The position numbers and the translations under genes are program-made. This document shows positions 42,828 to 53,148 of a stretch of 64,000 nt of DNA, piece by piece (within the stretch, counting starts at the first letter, position 1; each line of letters starts with the position of its first letter). The notes under the pieces were generated by a model. It was not told the DNA's origin. It saw only the letters and a list, made by a program, of their open reading frames with translations, and made no database searches. The DNA is from Pogostemon cablin (lineage: Eukaryota; Streptophyta; Magnoliopsida; Lamiales; Lamiaceae), in NCBI GenBank assembly GCA_023678885.1, contig CM043006.1:10691948-10755947 (forward strand). Direction: 5' to 3'.

Positions 42828-43436
42828 CCTTCTTCAACCTTTCTTTCCTCTTTCATATCAACCAACCAACATTGAGCCTTTGGATTAGTCTCGGGAATGG
42901 CCAAAAACTTCCCTTTTTGTTGAGTGCTCAAGGAACTTGCAATTTGTCCACCATTGTACTCCAAAGCTTTAGTCTTTTTTCATTTGCTTCGTCCTTCTTT
43001 TTCATCGCTTCATCTCGAGCTTTGTCAGATACAATCAACTATTCAAGTAGCTCATCAATTGATTCTCTTCCTTCATTGTTTGGTGCCTTAGCCCCCGGAT
43101 GGTATCCCGAAGGATAAGCAACCGCATTGCTCGGATTAGAGTAGGAGAAGTTTCCTTGCCTTTGTTGTTGTTGTGGATATGAGCTTCCACTACTTTGACC
43201 ATTAAAGCTTCCTTTCCTTAGTGGATAGTTCCCTTAACTTTGGTTGAAATTACCTTGGTAATTGTTTTGATAATTCCCTTGGTAATTTCTTCCTTGCATG
43301 TATTGCACATCTTCCACTCGTGGCATTGAGTTGGCCCATTATTCTCCACTCATAATATTCGGAGGTAGCACACCTTGATCGACTTGTAGCCCCTTAACCA
43401 TATTAGCTCCTTGATTGTTCACACTTTGGTTCAAGC
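42828..43436 (-). pseudogene. E gag C-terminal region
   Basis: After the stop that ends the main gag frame, a second frame continues with Asn/Gln/Gly-rich sequence (YQGNYQNNYQGNFNQS and YPQQQQRQGNFSYSNP), then YHPGAKAPNNEG and an acidic helix. This corresponds to the gag C-terminus of copies A and B. Stops near 43340, 43235 and 43040 break it. Confidence 0.65.
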
Positions 43437-44459
43437 TCATTTCCTCAACACTTCTGCCGCTATCACCTCAACACTTGGCGTTTGTGGGTCAATATTCACA
43501 CTTTTGACATTAAACTGTTTCCCTTTATCAAAATTCTCAAAACCATAGCATCCACTTATCCTCTTCGATGGCCATTGATAGATATTTGTGGCAATCTCAT
43601 CAAAAATCCTTATAGCTCTTTCCGGAGTCACACCAAGTATGGAACCACCTTCAGAAGCATCAATAAGCACTCTTTGCCTATTCACAAGTCCTTGATAGAA
43701 AAATCCAACTTGTTGATTCTCCGGGAATCCATGTTGTGGATACTTGCGTGGCATATCCTTGAACCTTTCCCACGCTTCATAAAAACTCTCTTGAGGCATT
43801 TGCTTGAATTGAGTGATCAAGCTCTTCATTTGAAGCATCTTAGAAGGTGGAAAATACTTATTCAAGAACATTTGGTCAAGATCATCCCATGTGTTGCACG
43901 TACCCAGTGTAATAGTAGAGAGCCATGTTCGAGCTCTATCTCTCAACAAAAATGGAAAAAACCTCATCTTGATACAATCCTCACTCACCCCATTCATCTT
44001 CACGATGTTGGCAATCTCCACAAATTGACCTAGATGAGCATTAGGATCTTCATTCGGGGTTCCACTAAACTGTTGCTCTCTCACCATAGAAATCAAGCCC
44101 ACTTTAATTTCAAAGTTGTTGGCGTTGATTGGTGGAGCCATCATGTGTGGCACGGCCCTCGACATAAAGAAATCTCGAATCACCCTTTGATCATTTTGCA
44201 TTCCATGTTGCACCAAAGGTGGTGGTGGTAGTACATTAGCTAGTTGTGGAGCATAAGCTTGTTGAAAGCCTTGTTGCCTTAGAACTTGTTGCACCACTTG
44301 TTGAAGCAAAGCTTGATTATTTAAAGCTCTATGATTTTTATAGGCTTGTTGAGTAGGATTGCCATTGAATTGAAGTGCGTTGTCTTGCACGTTCACATTT
44401 TGTGCTCCTTCCCAATCATGCTCTATCTCCACACGATTATCTACTTGAAAATTCTCCAT
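43437..44459 (-). CDS. E gag, 340 codons open
   Basis: This is the longest open frame in the window. The N-terminal 110 residues are Gln/Asn-rich (LLQQVVQQVLRQQGFQQAY). The capsid-like part has FSGTPNEDPNAHLGQFVEI, MRFFPFLLRDRARTWL, FLNKYFPPSKMLQMKSLI, SFYEAWERFKDMPRKYPQHG and FYQGLVNRQRVLIDASEGG, the plant gypsy gag pattern. It starts 232 bases downstream of the PBS at ATGGAGAATTTTC, with a plausible upstream leader. The frame ends by a stop before the basic C-terminus. It forms virus-like particles in active elements. Confidence 0.88.
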   Translation of the reverse strand: MENFQVDNRVEIEHDWEGAQNVNVQDNALQFNGNPTQQAYKNHRALNNQALLQQVVQQVLRQQGFQQAYAPQLANVLPPPPLVQHGMQNDQRVIRDFFMSRAVPHMMAPPINANNFEIKVGLISMVREQQFSGTPNEDPNAHLGQFVEIANIVKMNGVSEDCIKMRFFPFLLRDRARTWLSTITLGTCNTWDDLDQMFLNKYFPPSKMLQMKSLITQFKQMPQESFYEAWERFKDMPRKYPQHGFPENQQVGFFYQGLVNRQRVLIDASEGGSILGVTPERAIRIFDEIATNIYQWPSKRISGCYGFENFDKGKQFNVKSVNIDPQTPSVEVIAAEVLRK

Positions 44460-44690
44460 TAACTCACTATTTTTGGTTTAGTTCTCCTTTCTCTTTCTCC
44501 TCAAAGTGCTTTCAAGGTCTAGATCAATTGGTTCAACTTGATTTCCTTTCGACCTTGTTTGCATACACCTTCAAAATAAGAAAATTAGAACAAGATTTTC
44601 AAAAGCAAATACAAGTAACAAATAAAATAAAAATGTCTCTTGTAAGATTACTCAAAACGAACCTTCTTCAAGCTACTAGCAACTGTTGCT

Positions 44691-44708
44691 TCCCCGGCAA
44701 CGGCGCCA
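44691..44708 (-). other. Primer binding site of E, tRNA-Asp, 18/18
   Basis: The plus strand carries TCCCCGGCAACGGCGCCA, identical to the 3' end of plant tRNA-Asp including CCA, so the element RNA can pair perfectly. Two bases separate it from the LTR. Confidence 0.95.
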
Positions 44709-44710
44709 TT

Positions 44711-46251
44711 TGATTAGCCATAACTTGTAGTAGGGTTGACCAATTCAAGAATTTATCGAACCACATGGAGGTTGATACTAGAACTTAAATGAGATCACAT
44801 TTATAGCAATTTTATAGAGACTAAACATCAATGATTAGTTTTTTTGAAACACAAGTAAATAACAATTATTAAAGTAAGTAATGGTAGCAAATAAAATAGT
44901 AAAAGATGAGTGGTTTTCCAAGTTGAGTAAAAGTGAGATTAACAACACTAATGAAGTGGTAATTTAGGATTCATGCATTAAACTCATATGTATCAATGGT
45001 TAAGATTAAGGTCCAACACATATGTCACCTACACTTCCTCTCGAAATTCATAGGATGTAGATCATCTTCACAATCTCAAAAGAGCTTAAAGGATAGTTCT
45101 CAATTAAACTATTCCAACTAGGTACTAAGTTCAATTAAAGAGTCCCTTCACATAATTAATTGACTTCTTAATCTAATTAATCACATGTTCAATCAATGGG
45201 TTCTAAATCCTAAAGGATTTCTCAATATCTTTACAATTTATAATGAACATGAGGTGTTTGATGGAATGATTCACTCAACTATCCTAAGTATATAATTGAT
45301 CTCTCAATCTAATCATATATTTAGAACAATCAAACACACAAAACATCATAGATCTCAAGATATTAAGCATCAATGATAGAAAATCAAATATCCCAATCAA
45401 CATATGAATTTAATTACATAGATTCACAAATTATCCAACAACTTTTATGTTGCTAATCTCACAAGGGATATTAGCCTACAATCTTTATAAGATCCTCAAA
45501 ATAGACATTAAAATCCTTAAAAAGCATGGTAAACTATAGGATTAACACAAAATTGGATTGAAAACTCCCTTGGATTGGATCCAATTGAATCTCCTTTCTT
45601 CCTTTGGTGATCACCCACTATTCCTTGCTTCTTCACTTTATGGTGAGATGATGATGGATAGATTAGATGGATGAATTTGATGAAGGATAAGGTGTAAAAT
45701 GAAGGAATTGGTATGTGAGGTGTGTGGGCAGCTGAATTTTGGAATCTCTCTCCAAAATGTTGAATGAATTGATATATATACACTTTGGAGACCTTCTAGA
45801 TGTGTAAAAATTTCCTATTCTGGCACCGATACGACTCGTGTGCTGCAGCACGAGTCGAGTCGTGTCAGGGTTTGCAAGTCAACTTTCACTCAAGACGGCA
45901 CACGAGTCGTGTGCTAACGCACGGCCAATGGGTGGCCGTGTTGGATGAATTGATATTCCCGTACGGCTTTCCCTTACAGGCCCGTGTTGGCCACAGGCCA
46001 TGTGCTGAGACACGACACGTGCGCCTGACACGGACAACCGTGTTTCTTCTACCTTGCCTCTTCTTCTTCGTTTCATCTTCCGTCTCCGGTTTTGCTCCTT
46101 TTTTCACCTGTTTTACATATGATTAAGTTCATTCATAATCAATTCCATAAAAAAACACATAACTCCACCAAAAAGCACTTAAATACTGATAAAAATATAT
46201 GAAAACGGATATAAAAAGACACTAAAATCTAGGTGAAAATATCACTCATCA
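44711..46251 (-). mobile_element. 5' LTR of E (1,541 bp)
   Basis: The LTR has the same ends as the partner LTR (TGATTAGCC on the left, ACTCATCA on the right). It retains about 45 bp near 44856 missing from the other LTR. The pair differs by scattered substitutions, so insertion is not recent. A CACGA/TCGTG cluster lies at 45828-46050. Confidence 0.93.
45828..46050. repeat. CACGA/TCGTG microrepeat cluster in U3 of E (5' LTR)
   Basis: It contains CGACTCGTGTG, GCACGAGTCGAG, CACACGAGTCGTGTG and ACACGACACGTG within about 220 bp. CACGAGTCGTG is a near-perfect palindrome. Confidence 0.75.
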
Positions 46252-46523
46252 ATGAGTGAAACTGAATTATCCTAGAGTTACCTATTCTCCTACTTGATCC
46301 ACTTTCGTATTCTTCGAGTGATATTTTATTTAATTTATTATTTTAATTAATTGTTTATTAGTTAATCATTCAATCCTCAAACGTTATTGCCTTACGTCTT
46401 AATTAATTTAGTTAATAATTAAATTGATAATAAGGGTTCGATATTCATTTGGTCGCTTGTTTAAACTGCAATTGATATCCTAAATACTTGAGGTAATTTT
46501 GCATACAAAGAAAACGCGCATCA
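46252..46523 (+). mobile_element. 5' LTR of D, part 2
   Basis: The sequence resumes with ATGAG, the second copy of the E target duplication. It continues GTGAAACTGAATTATCC and ends AAAACGCGCATCA, a variant of the family LTR end. Confidence 0.9.
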
Positions 46524-46529
46524 AGTTCT

Positions 46530-46547
46530 TGGTGCCATTGCCGGGGA
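46530..46547 (+). other. Primer binding site of D, tRNA-Asp
   Basis: TGGTGCCATTGCCGGGGA matches the tRNA-Asp complement at 16 of 18 positions, six bases after the LTR end. Confidence 0.9.
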
Positions 46548-46696
46548 CGACTGTTATTATTAGTTTATTATTTCTAGTTTGATTAAGACTTCTATTTGTG
46601 ATTATTTATTTCTATCTAACCTTGAATTTTTCTGAGGTACTTGTGCACTAGAAAAATGAGAGGAAGAAAAAGAAGGAATAACACATTGTGCTAAAC

Positions 46697-47519
46697 ATGG
46701 CCGAGCAAGGTAGAATCCGGATAATGTTGACATACGTGAAATTTTCACGTACAATGGGATTTGCAACATGGGGTTGATAGGAGTAAGGGAGAAGATGATG
46801 ATTTTGAGATATATCCCGCTCTTATTAACATGGTGGAAAATAATCCCTTTTTTGGAGGTTGTTTTGAAGATCCACATCAGCATCTCAAAAGATTCCCTAG
46901 TTATATAAACACTCAAAAAGGTGCTGGAGCTAATGATAATGCTAGGCGACTCGCCCTATTTAAGTTCTCTTTGATTTATAAGGTAGAAGCTTGGTATGAG
47001 ACTCTTGATGCCACAGACTACACTACATGGGACCAACGACAGAAGAAGTTCTTGGAGATATACATGCCACACTCAAGGATCTTAAGAATGAAGCAAGAGA
47101 TCACCCAATTTGTTATGAATCAGGGTGAGAAATTTTATGAGGAGTGGGATAGGTTTAAAGACATGCTCAAGAGGTGCCCACAACATGGAATGTCTAAGGC
47201 TCAATACATAAGTATCTTCTACTATGGATTGGATTGTGAGTCGCGTGTTTTTATTGATGCATCATCAGGAGGAGCGCTGTTATCAAAGGCAACACTTTAA
47301 GCAAAAAAGTTATTGGAAGACATCTCTATGAATTCACGTGACTGGCCTATGGAAAGAGTAAGAGGATCATATGTACTTGACAAGGTAGTGCAGGTTCAGC
47401 ATCAAGTGAAGCCGAATAGGGATGATGAGATTGTTTATAGTCTAGCTAACATCAACAAGCTACCAGAGTCCCAGCAGAAGCAGATCACAGAGTTGACAGC
47501 ACAAAGTGAAAAGTGTTGA
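46697..47519 (+). pseudogene. Gypsy D gag
   Basis: A start MAEQGR at 46697 runs about 26 codons, then a frame change. The frame at 46761-47300 has FEIYPALINMVENNPFFGG, FEDPHQHLKRF, LFKFSLIYKVEAWYETLD, KFLEIYMPHSRILRMKQEI, KFYEEWDRFKDMLKRCPQHG and FYYGLDCESRVFIDASSGGALL. A stop at 47298 precedes MEDISMNSRDWPMERVRGSY and a Gln-rich end to 47519. The protein is more diverged from A and B than they are from each other. The basic C-terminus is deleted. Confidence 0.85.
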
Positions 47520-47629
47520 AGATACTTCAATCGATACATAGCTGAGGATAATGCCATCACATTGAAGTCCGGGACGCAGTACGAAGGATCGATGAAGCCG
47601 GAATCAAATTCTAAAGCGCTAGGAGCCCG

Positions 47630-47960
47630 ATTCGACCCTTATTCGACCAACACTGATGGTCGAACTGCATAGGAGAGTTCGAATAGGGCACCTGGGCGAC
47701 GTCATGAGGAGTCAGAGGGTCAGTTCGACCAAAAATAGGTGGGTTCAACCAAAGCTACTAGTCGAACCTAGGTCAAACGATACTATCCAGAGCACTCTAT
47801 TTTTTCTGAAGCCCGATTTGACCATGATCACTTGGATTCGACCAACCGTGTTGGTCGAACCATGGACAAACCGGCCTGTAAGGGGGAGAACAAACTTTCA
47901 GGTGTTCAGTACGACCATTATTCACCGAGTTCGAAAACCTACCCAGGTCGAACCCTACTG
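47630..47960. repeat. TTCGACC/GGTCGAA cluster (gag-protease spacer of D)
   Basis: ATTCGACC, GGTCGAACT/C and GTTCGACCA words alternate. The block is clearly homologous to 26020-26345 of copy A, including CACCTGGGCGACGTC. Confidence 0.85.
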
Positions 47961-48079
47961 TCCTGCACCGTTTTCCACTGCGAATGCTTTATTTGATGAG
48001 TACCATCCCAAGGAAAGAATACTAAGCTTATATTAGAGAAGAAGTGGGTAAGAGCAAAGAAGTTGTAAGCCGAGAAGCT

Positions 48080-48364
48080 TAGACTGCAGATGGATAATGA
48101 AGATGTGGTTTTCTCTCTTGATCAAGCCATGAAGATGCCCATGCAGACTCAATAGTGCAATAGCATAGATGTGATTTCTAACTTGTTTAATCTTGATTTT
48201 AAAAGGACAGATGATTCTGAATTTGAGTGGAAGATTGACAAGGAGGAATCTAGAAAGCCATGGGAGGAAGGAAATTCCAAGGATCATATACTTGAGACCA
48301 AGAAAGGTGAGGTGTTGAGTGTAGACAAGAAGAGGGAAAGAAAGTACTTGAAGGTGAGGATGTG
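48080..48364 (+). pseudogene. Pro-RT linker remnant of D and unusual tail
   Basis: LRLQMDNEDVVFSLDQAMKM and PMQTQ then NSIDV correspond to the linker after protease in A (27128) and B (56870), so the protease core itself is deleted just upstream. After NSIDV the sequence departs from A and B: FKRTDDSEFEWKIDKEESRK then a charged run ending in a stop at 48363-48365. Its EWKIDK resembles DWKIDK in the tail of E. The frame is open for 64 codons from 48171. Confidence 0.6.
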
Positions 48365-48939
48365 AGGATACCCCCTTTAATCCAGTAGTTTAAAAGGTTA
48401 CATCCATCGTGACTTTCCAACGTTAAATATGAGCGCCTATTCGGGGCTTTCCCTTCCATTTTATTGCATTATTTCTTTTGTGTGAGTAAGAAATTTTTAT
48501 ATTTAAGGTGCTTACTAATCAGCAATTACATCTCTTTGCAAACATAGTTTTAACTTACATTTTTACTAAGTTTGGGGGTGTGATATTATTACCTCATTGC
48601 AGCACCAAGAGTATAATCTTTTCTTTGTAGCGTTTGCTAGAGGAGTTGATTTTTTGCGGTATATTAAAACTTTAGCCAGTTTTGATTCATCGATTTTTTT
48701 TGCAATTTGCCTAGTGTTTAGTGGTGTGTTTCTTTTTAGTGTCATTGCGGAGTTACACTTGATGTTATATGGTTTAAAAGGGTTCCTCTAGCTTAATCTT
48801 TGGATATCTTGATACTTGATGTTGTCCTAGAACTGAATGTTGCAGGAACTTACAGAGACTTTGTTCGACTAAGCATAGGTTGTTCGACCAAGACATGAGG
48901 TCGAACGGAAGTCGAACAAGTCAGGGCATTTGATTGTTG
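48365..48939 (+). other. Post-pol segment of D with internal polypurine tract
   Basis: The segment resumes homology to the region after pol in A and B (GTGACTTTCCAACGTTAAATATGAGCGCC). A PPT-like CTAAGTTTGGGGGTGTGAT lies at about 48567-48586. A small TTCGACC/GGTCGAAC cluster lies at 48860-48920. Confidence 0.7.
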
Positions 48940-48993
48940 GCGTGAAGAGAGGAGTGATGATGAGGATGATGATGGTGATGCTCTAGAGGAGTA
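48940..48993 (+). pseudogene. Acidic tail of the env-position ORF in D
   Basis: EERSDDEDDDGDALEE followed by a stop matches the acidic C-terminus in copy A (33490-33542). The rest of the ORF and its intron are deleted. Confidence 0.7.
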
Positions 48994-50283
48994 AAGTAGC
49001 CAGGTCTTTTATATTTTCTAATTCTTCTCATCCCCATTCTCTTTTACACTTTACATGTGGAGATTGCTATGGGTTTAGTGTTTGATTCATGTGTGAGTGG
49101 CATGTAGTGATAATAATGATGATGGAGTATGATACATGGATTTGTTTGCAGTTTTGATGCATGTTGATTTGTTAATGACAAGCATGTTCTATTGTACTTG
49201 TAGTTCATAGAAAATTGAGGTTGATTGCATGCTTTGAAAAGTACTTAGGATTCTATTAACCTTGTGAGGATTTGAGCCTTTTGATTGTGATATACGGATG
49301 ATCGTTTATTCTTGAGAGTCGTTTGTAGACTCGTATTCTAGAACTTGACTTGGAGTATTGTGTGAAATCTATAATTGATATATACTATGAAGTGATCTTA
49401 GGCCATTATTGTTGATCGAGTTACTTAGCAAAATTTATCTTACCCTATTATATAATTATCTTTGTAAGCCCTTTTGAACATTAAGCTTTTCTTTGGCAAG
49501 CCTTGATAATGAGCTGTTTACCTTTTGAGCCTTAAACACCAATTACTAGTAAAGAGTGGAGGTAGACTAATGCTCAAGGAAACCTTGAAGTGGATTAGGA
49601 GGAGAGATTTGGTGAAAGCAAATTCGAGAGACAAGAAGTTAAATCTTGTGAGGGATAGTGCCTGAAACCGGTATCCCGAATGATAGAGAGGGTAGTGCCC
49701 GAAACTGGTATTCTTATACTTGAAGAACACCAGAATTGGTGTGTTACTACTGAAAAGAAGTTGATCCAAGTAAAGATGGAGGAATGGTGCATGAACTAGA
49801 TTGTTAAGGCAAAGAAGTAACGAAGGGAGCAACTAAAAATAATATACCAAGGTAACTCTTTACTAGTAAAGTTAGTCACTTATCTATATTATTCCACCTT
49901 AACCAAAGAGTAGACATCACATCCTTGAAGCAAGTCCTTTGTGATCCTAGCATTGAGTCAATTATAGATGGAGTTTTGAGACCTTTGACAAGCTTATGGT
50001 TACGCGAGTATATAAATTAAAATTGAGTGTTGATATCAACCATAAGGTGTATATCTTTTACACCAGAGTCAGAGAGTAAATACTTACCTATGAGCTAGAT
50101 GACTTAGCACTCGTAGAAGTATTATGATTGATTATGTTTTTATGTGAATGAAAGGTATGATAGTTGCATCTTTTAAGTTAATATAATTGCATGTGTTAGG
50201 ATATGTTGTACCTTGTGATTACACTCTCTGGATTTGTCTGATTTTTGTTGCCTCGGGACGACCAACATGTAAGTTTGGGGGTT
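48994..50283 (+). other. 3' untranslated region and PPT of D
   Basis: Landmarks shared with A and B are repeated AAGCCTT words near 49470-49530, doubled GGxAGTGCCxGAAACxGGTATxC (49653-49715), a perfect 14-bp palindrome CTTTACTAGTAAAG (49858-49871), and a final AAGTTTGGGGGTT polypurine tract at 50271-50283. Confidence 0.75.
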
Positions 50284-51945
50284 TGATGAGAGTGTAAATT
50301 CACATATTTTGGGCTCTGATTTTTATGGAAATGGAGTACAATTTAGTCTTTTATTGAGACGAATCGGTACATTTATGGGGAAAGTCACGAATAAGAGGGT
50401 ACAAGAGCTATTTTAGCATATTTGTATAGGAAAATAGGTGAAAAAGGCTCGGAATTGGAAGACACGATTTTGAAGGCGAGATTAGAGTGTTGTTCGACCA
50501 AGATAGCCTGTTCGACCAACATTAGTTTGGTCGAACAGAGGGTGACAAGTCAAGCAGATTGCCGAAACCCATCCAGAGATGTAGCTCGACTTGGAGGTGT
50601 TGCTGACCAACATTGGCTTGATCGAGCAGATGAGAAAAAGTTGAATAAAGTGGACAAAACTTACAGTGAGCTCGTTCGACTTGAAGGGCTTGCTCGACCA
50701 AGCATCAATGTGGTCGAGCAAGAGCAGTTTGGTCGAACAGAATGCCAAAATCATCCATAGAGCTTGCTCGACTAGTAGCTCCATGTTCGACCAGTATGCC
50801 TTGGTCGAACGGCGTGTTGCTGATGCTATTTATGGTAATTTCGGATGTCTTTTATCAAATTTGACTTGTGCTTCAAGCAAAGGCCCATCCTAAGCCCATA
50901 AGGAGAGCTCACAAGTATAAAAGGAGATATAGATCACATCATTATTGATCGGAGAGATTGAATTGGAGAGAGGCCACAACAATACTACACCTCACAAGGG
51001 GGGATCACCCCCAACCATCATCCACATCCTTTCCTCCATCCATCTATCACTTTGAAGATTCAATTGTGAATCAAGAGGAGAACCAAGAGGATAATTCAAG
51101 ACGGAGAAGGACGCAACGACGCCAACATCTAGGATTTTATTCATTTCCAAATTTATCTTGTATTTTTCGGACATCCGGGTAAGATCTATCCAACACCCAT
51201 GATTGTTCTTCGTAACATCATGGGCTAGAGCCTTTTTGGTAGAACTAGGGTTGTGAAGGTTTTTACCAATTAATTAAACTTTCGTGTGACACTACTTGTG
51301 GATTTATTTTATATATGATTGTTCCTTTTTAATTCATACTCGCGGTCGTTTTGTGCATCATTAACTGTTATATAAAGTCTGAATATATATCGTGGTTATT
51401 GATTAAGTGCGATCACTACTGAGCAGGATTCCATGTTATGATTCAAAGTGAGGGGACTCCGAAGCTTTATTAGAACTATCATATATGAATACTTATTAAT
51501 TGAATTGAATTCGGGTTAGTAAGTAGGATAAAGAGGATAATTTACAGTACCTATAAAGGGAGATCATATCGGGTTAGAGTACCAATTGGCCAGGAAAATA
51601 ATTGATACTGATAGTACATAGAAAGGGGGTGAAATTATATATCTTACTCCAAGGTTATTCACACGTGTTACATGTTTATTCACTTGTGTCTATAGAGTAG
51701 ATTTGCATGGTTTAGTGATGCGTCCATATTCCACAAGGCAGAGTCGGACATCAACACACAAAAGGGAGATTAATGAGTGAAACTGGATTATCCTAGAGCT
51801 ACCTATTCTCCTACTTGATCCACTTTAGTATTTTTCGAGTGATATTTTATTTAATTTATTATTTTAATTAATTGTTTATTAGTTAATCATTCGATCCTCA
51901 AACGTTATTATCTTACGTCTTAATTAATTTAGCAAATAATTCAAT
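50284..51945 (+). mobile_element. 3' LTR of D, 3' end cut
   Basis: It starts TGATGAGAGTGTAAATTC. It has a microrepeat cluster at 50490-50820 (four TCGACC, four GGTCGA and three TCGACT counted), TATA at 50916-50922 and the conserved leader blocks. Homology to the 5' LTR stops after TTTAGCAAATAATTCAA at about 51945, about 170 bp before the expected end. Confidence 0.9.
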
Positions 51946-52571
51946 GTACCCCGAAGTACACTATTATTTTACTTATCACTCTGAAATTTTAGAAGAGTGA
52001 ATTTAGGAAAATAATCATTTTCATAATTCTGTCTATGGTCAATTTCTTTTATTCATCTCTCTAGCTAAATGCACGCTGATGTACATATTTTGAAAGAAAT
52101 AATTGAGAAAAAAAATTATTTTTCTAATTCTCTATGCAGTCACTTTCTTTATTCCTCTCTCTAAATATACGCAGATGTATAGAATTTGAAAGAAATAATT
52201 TAGGAAAAAATTATTTTACTAATTCTCTCTCCGGTCACTTTTATTATTTCTCTCTCTAAATGCACGCTAATGTACAGATCTTTTTATTATTTCTCTCTCT
52301 AAATGCACGCCAATGTACAGATTAGTCTTCTTTCTTCTAATTATGACTTCATTCTTCATTTTGTGACAAATTTCTGATTAATTAATCAAAATTCAGATTG
52401 ATTAAGTAAATTGTGCACACGTGTTTACAAATTAAGATTGTGTTCAATAACTTAATCTTCAAAAATTATTTATCTCACCTAAATGTACACTGTTGTATAT
52501 TCATATAAATAGTTTATTCATTTTTTTCTCCCCAAAAATTATTTATCTCAAATGAATGCACAGTGATGTAT
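51946..52571. repeat. Tandem-repeat DNA, unit about 95 bp
   Basis: Units carry AAATGCACGCTGATGTACA, then GAAAGAAATAATT...TTCTAATTCTCTxTxxxGTCACTTT and a CTCTCTCT end. AAATxxACGC starts lie at 52067, 52163, 52258 and 52301 (spacings 96, 95 and 43). Looser copies of the ATGYAC...GATGTA core lie near 51944, 52483 and 52554, and after copy B at about 63911. There is no coding signal. Copy B is inserted in it. Confidence 0.8.
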
Positions 52572-52714
52572 TGATGAAAATGTAAATTCACATGTTTTGG
52601 GTTTTGATTTGAGTGAAAATGGAGTACAAAGCCTATTTGAGCATATTTATACAAGAAAACGTGCGAAAAGGGCTCGAAATTGGAAGATACGATTTTGGAG
52701 GCGAGATTAGAGTG

Positions 52715-53045
52715 TTGTTCGACCAAGATAGCCTATTCGACCAACATCAGTTTGGTCGAACAGAGGGTGACAAGTGGTGCAGATTGCCAAAACCCGTCCA
52801 GAAAAGTAGCTCGACTTGGAGGTGTTGCTCGACCAACATAGGCTTGGTCGAGCAGATGAGAAGAAGTCGAACAAAGTTGACAAAACATACAGTGATCTAG
52901 TTCGACTTGAAGGGCTTTCTCGACCAAGAATCAATGTGGTCGAGCAAGAGCAGTTTGGTCAAACAGAATACCAAAATAGTCTAGAGAGCTTGCTCGACTG
53001 GCAGCTCCTTGTTCGACCAGTATGTCTTGGTCAAACGGCATGTCG
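52715..53045. repeat. TTCGACC/CTCGACC cluster in U3 of B
   Basis: Alternating GTTCGACCA, GCTCGACCA, TGGTCGAAC and TGGTCGAGC words form several short inverted pairs, 100-430 bp upstream of the TATA box. Confidence 0.88.
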
Positions 53046-53141
53046 CTGATGCTATTTATGGTAATTACGAATGTCTTTTACCAAATTTGATGTGTGCTTC
53101 AAGCAAAGGCCCATCCTAAGCCCACAAGGAGGTCCTATAAG

Positions 53142-53148
53142 TATAAAA
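53142..53148 (+). promoter_or_regulatory. TATA box of B 5' LTR
   Basis: TATAAAA in AAGTATAAAAGAAGAGC is conserved at 62851-62857 in the partner LTR and in all other family LTRs. Confidence 0.75.

Larger units (their letters stand above)
39990..46251 (-). mobile_element. Non-autonomous gag-protease LTR element E, 6,262 bp
   Basis: The element is inserted in the LTR of D, with a perfect 5-bp duplication ATGAG at 39985-39989 and 46252-46256. It has two LTRs (39990-41509 and 44711-46251), a perfect tRNA-Asp PBS (44691-44708) and a PPT (41510-41521). It encodes gag and protease on the minus strand. The internal region is only about 3.2 kb and has no RT, RNase H or integrase, so it must be mobilised in trans. 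LTR sequence and gag differ from A/B/D, so it is a separate Athila-related family. Confidence 0.93.
38546..51945 (+). mobile_element. Athila-like deletion derivative D, split by element E
   Basis: The order is 5' LTR (38546-39989, continued 46252-46523), PBS (46530-46547), gag (about 46700-47519), microrepeat spacer, short pro-RT linker remnant (48080-48364), post-pol segment, acidic tail of the env-position ORF, 3' UTR, PPT and 3' LTR (50284-about 51945). Protease core, RT, RNase H and integrase are deleted. The 5' LTR lacks about 60 bp at its start, and the 3' LTR lacks about 170 bp at its end. It is a non-autonomous copy that depended on relatives such as A or B. Confidence 0.88.

Noticed and set aside
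44691..44708. A tRNA-Asp gene
   Set aside because: Only the 3' 18 bases of tRNA-Asp are present, next to an LTR end. This is a primer binding site.
45800..46126. A 108-codon frame and its minus-strand shadows
   Set aside because: They lie in the U3 microrepeat cluster of E with no family resemblance, and the partner LTR does not keep them open.
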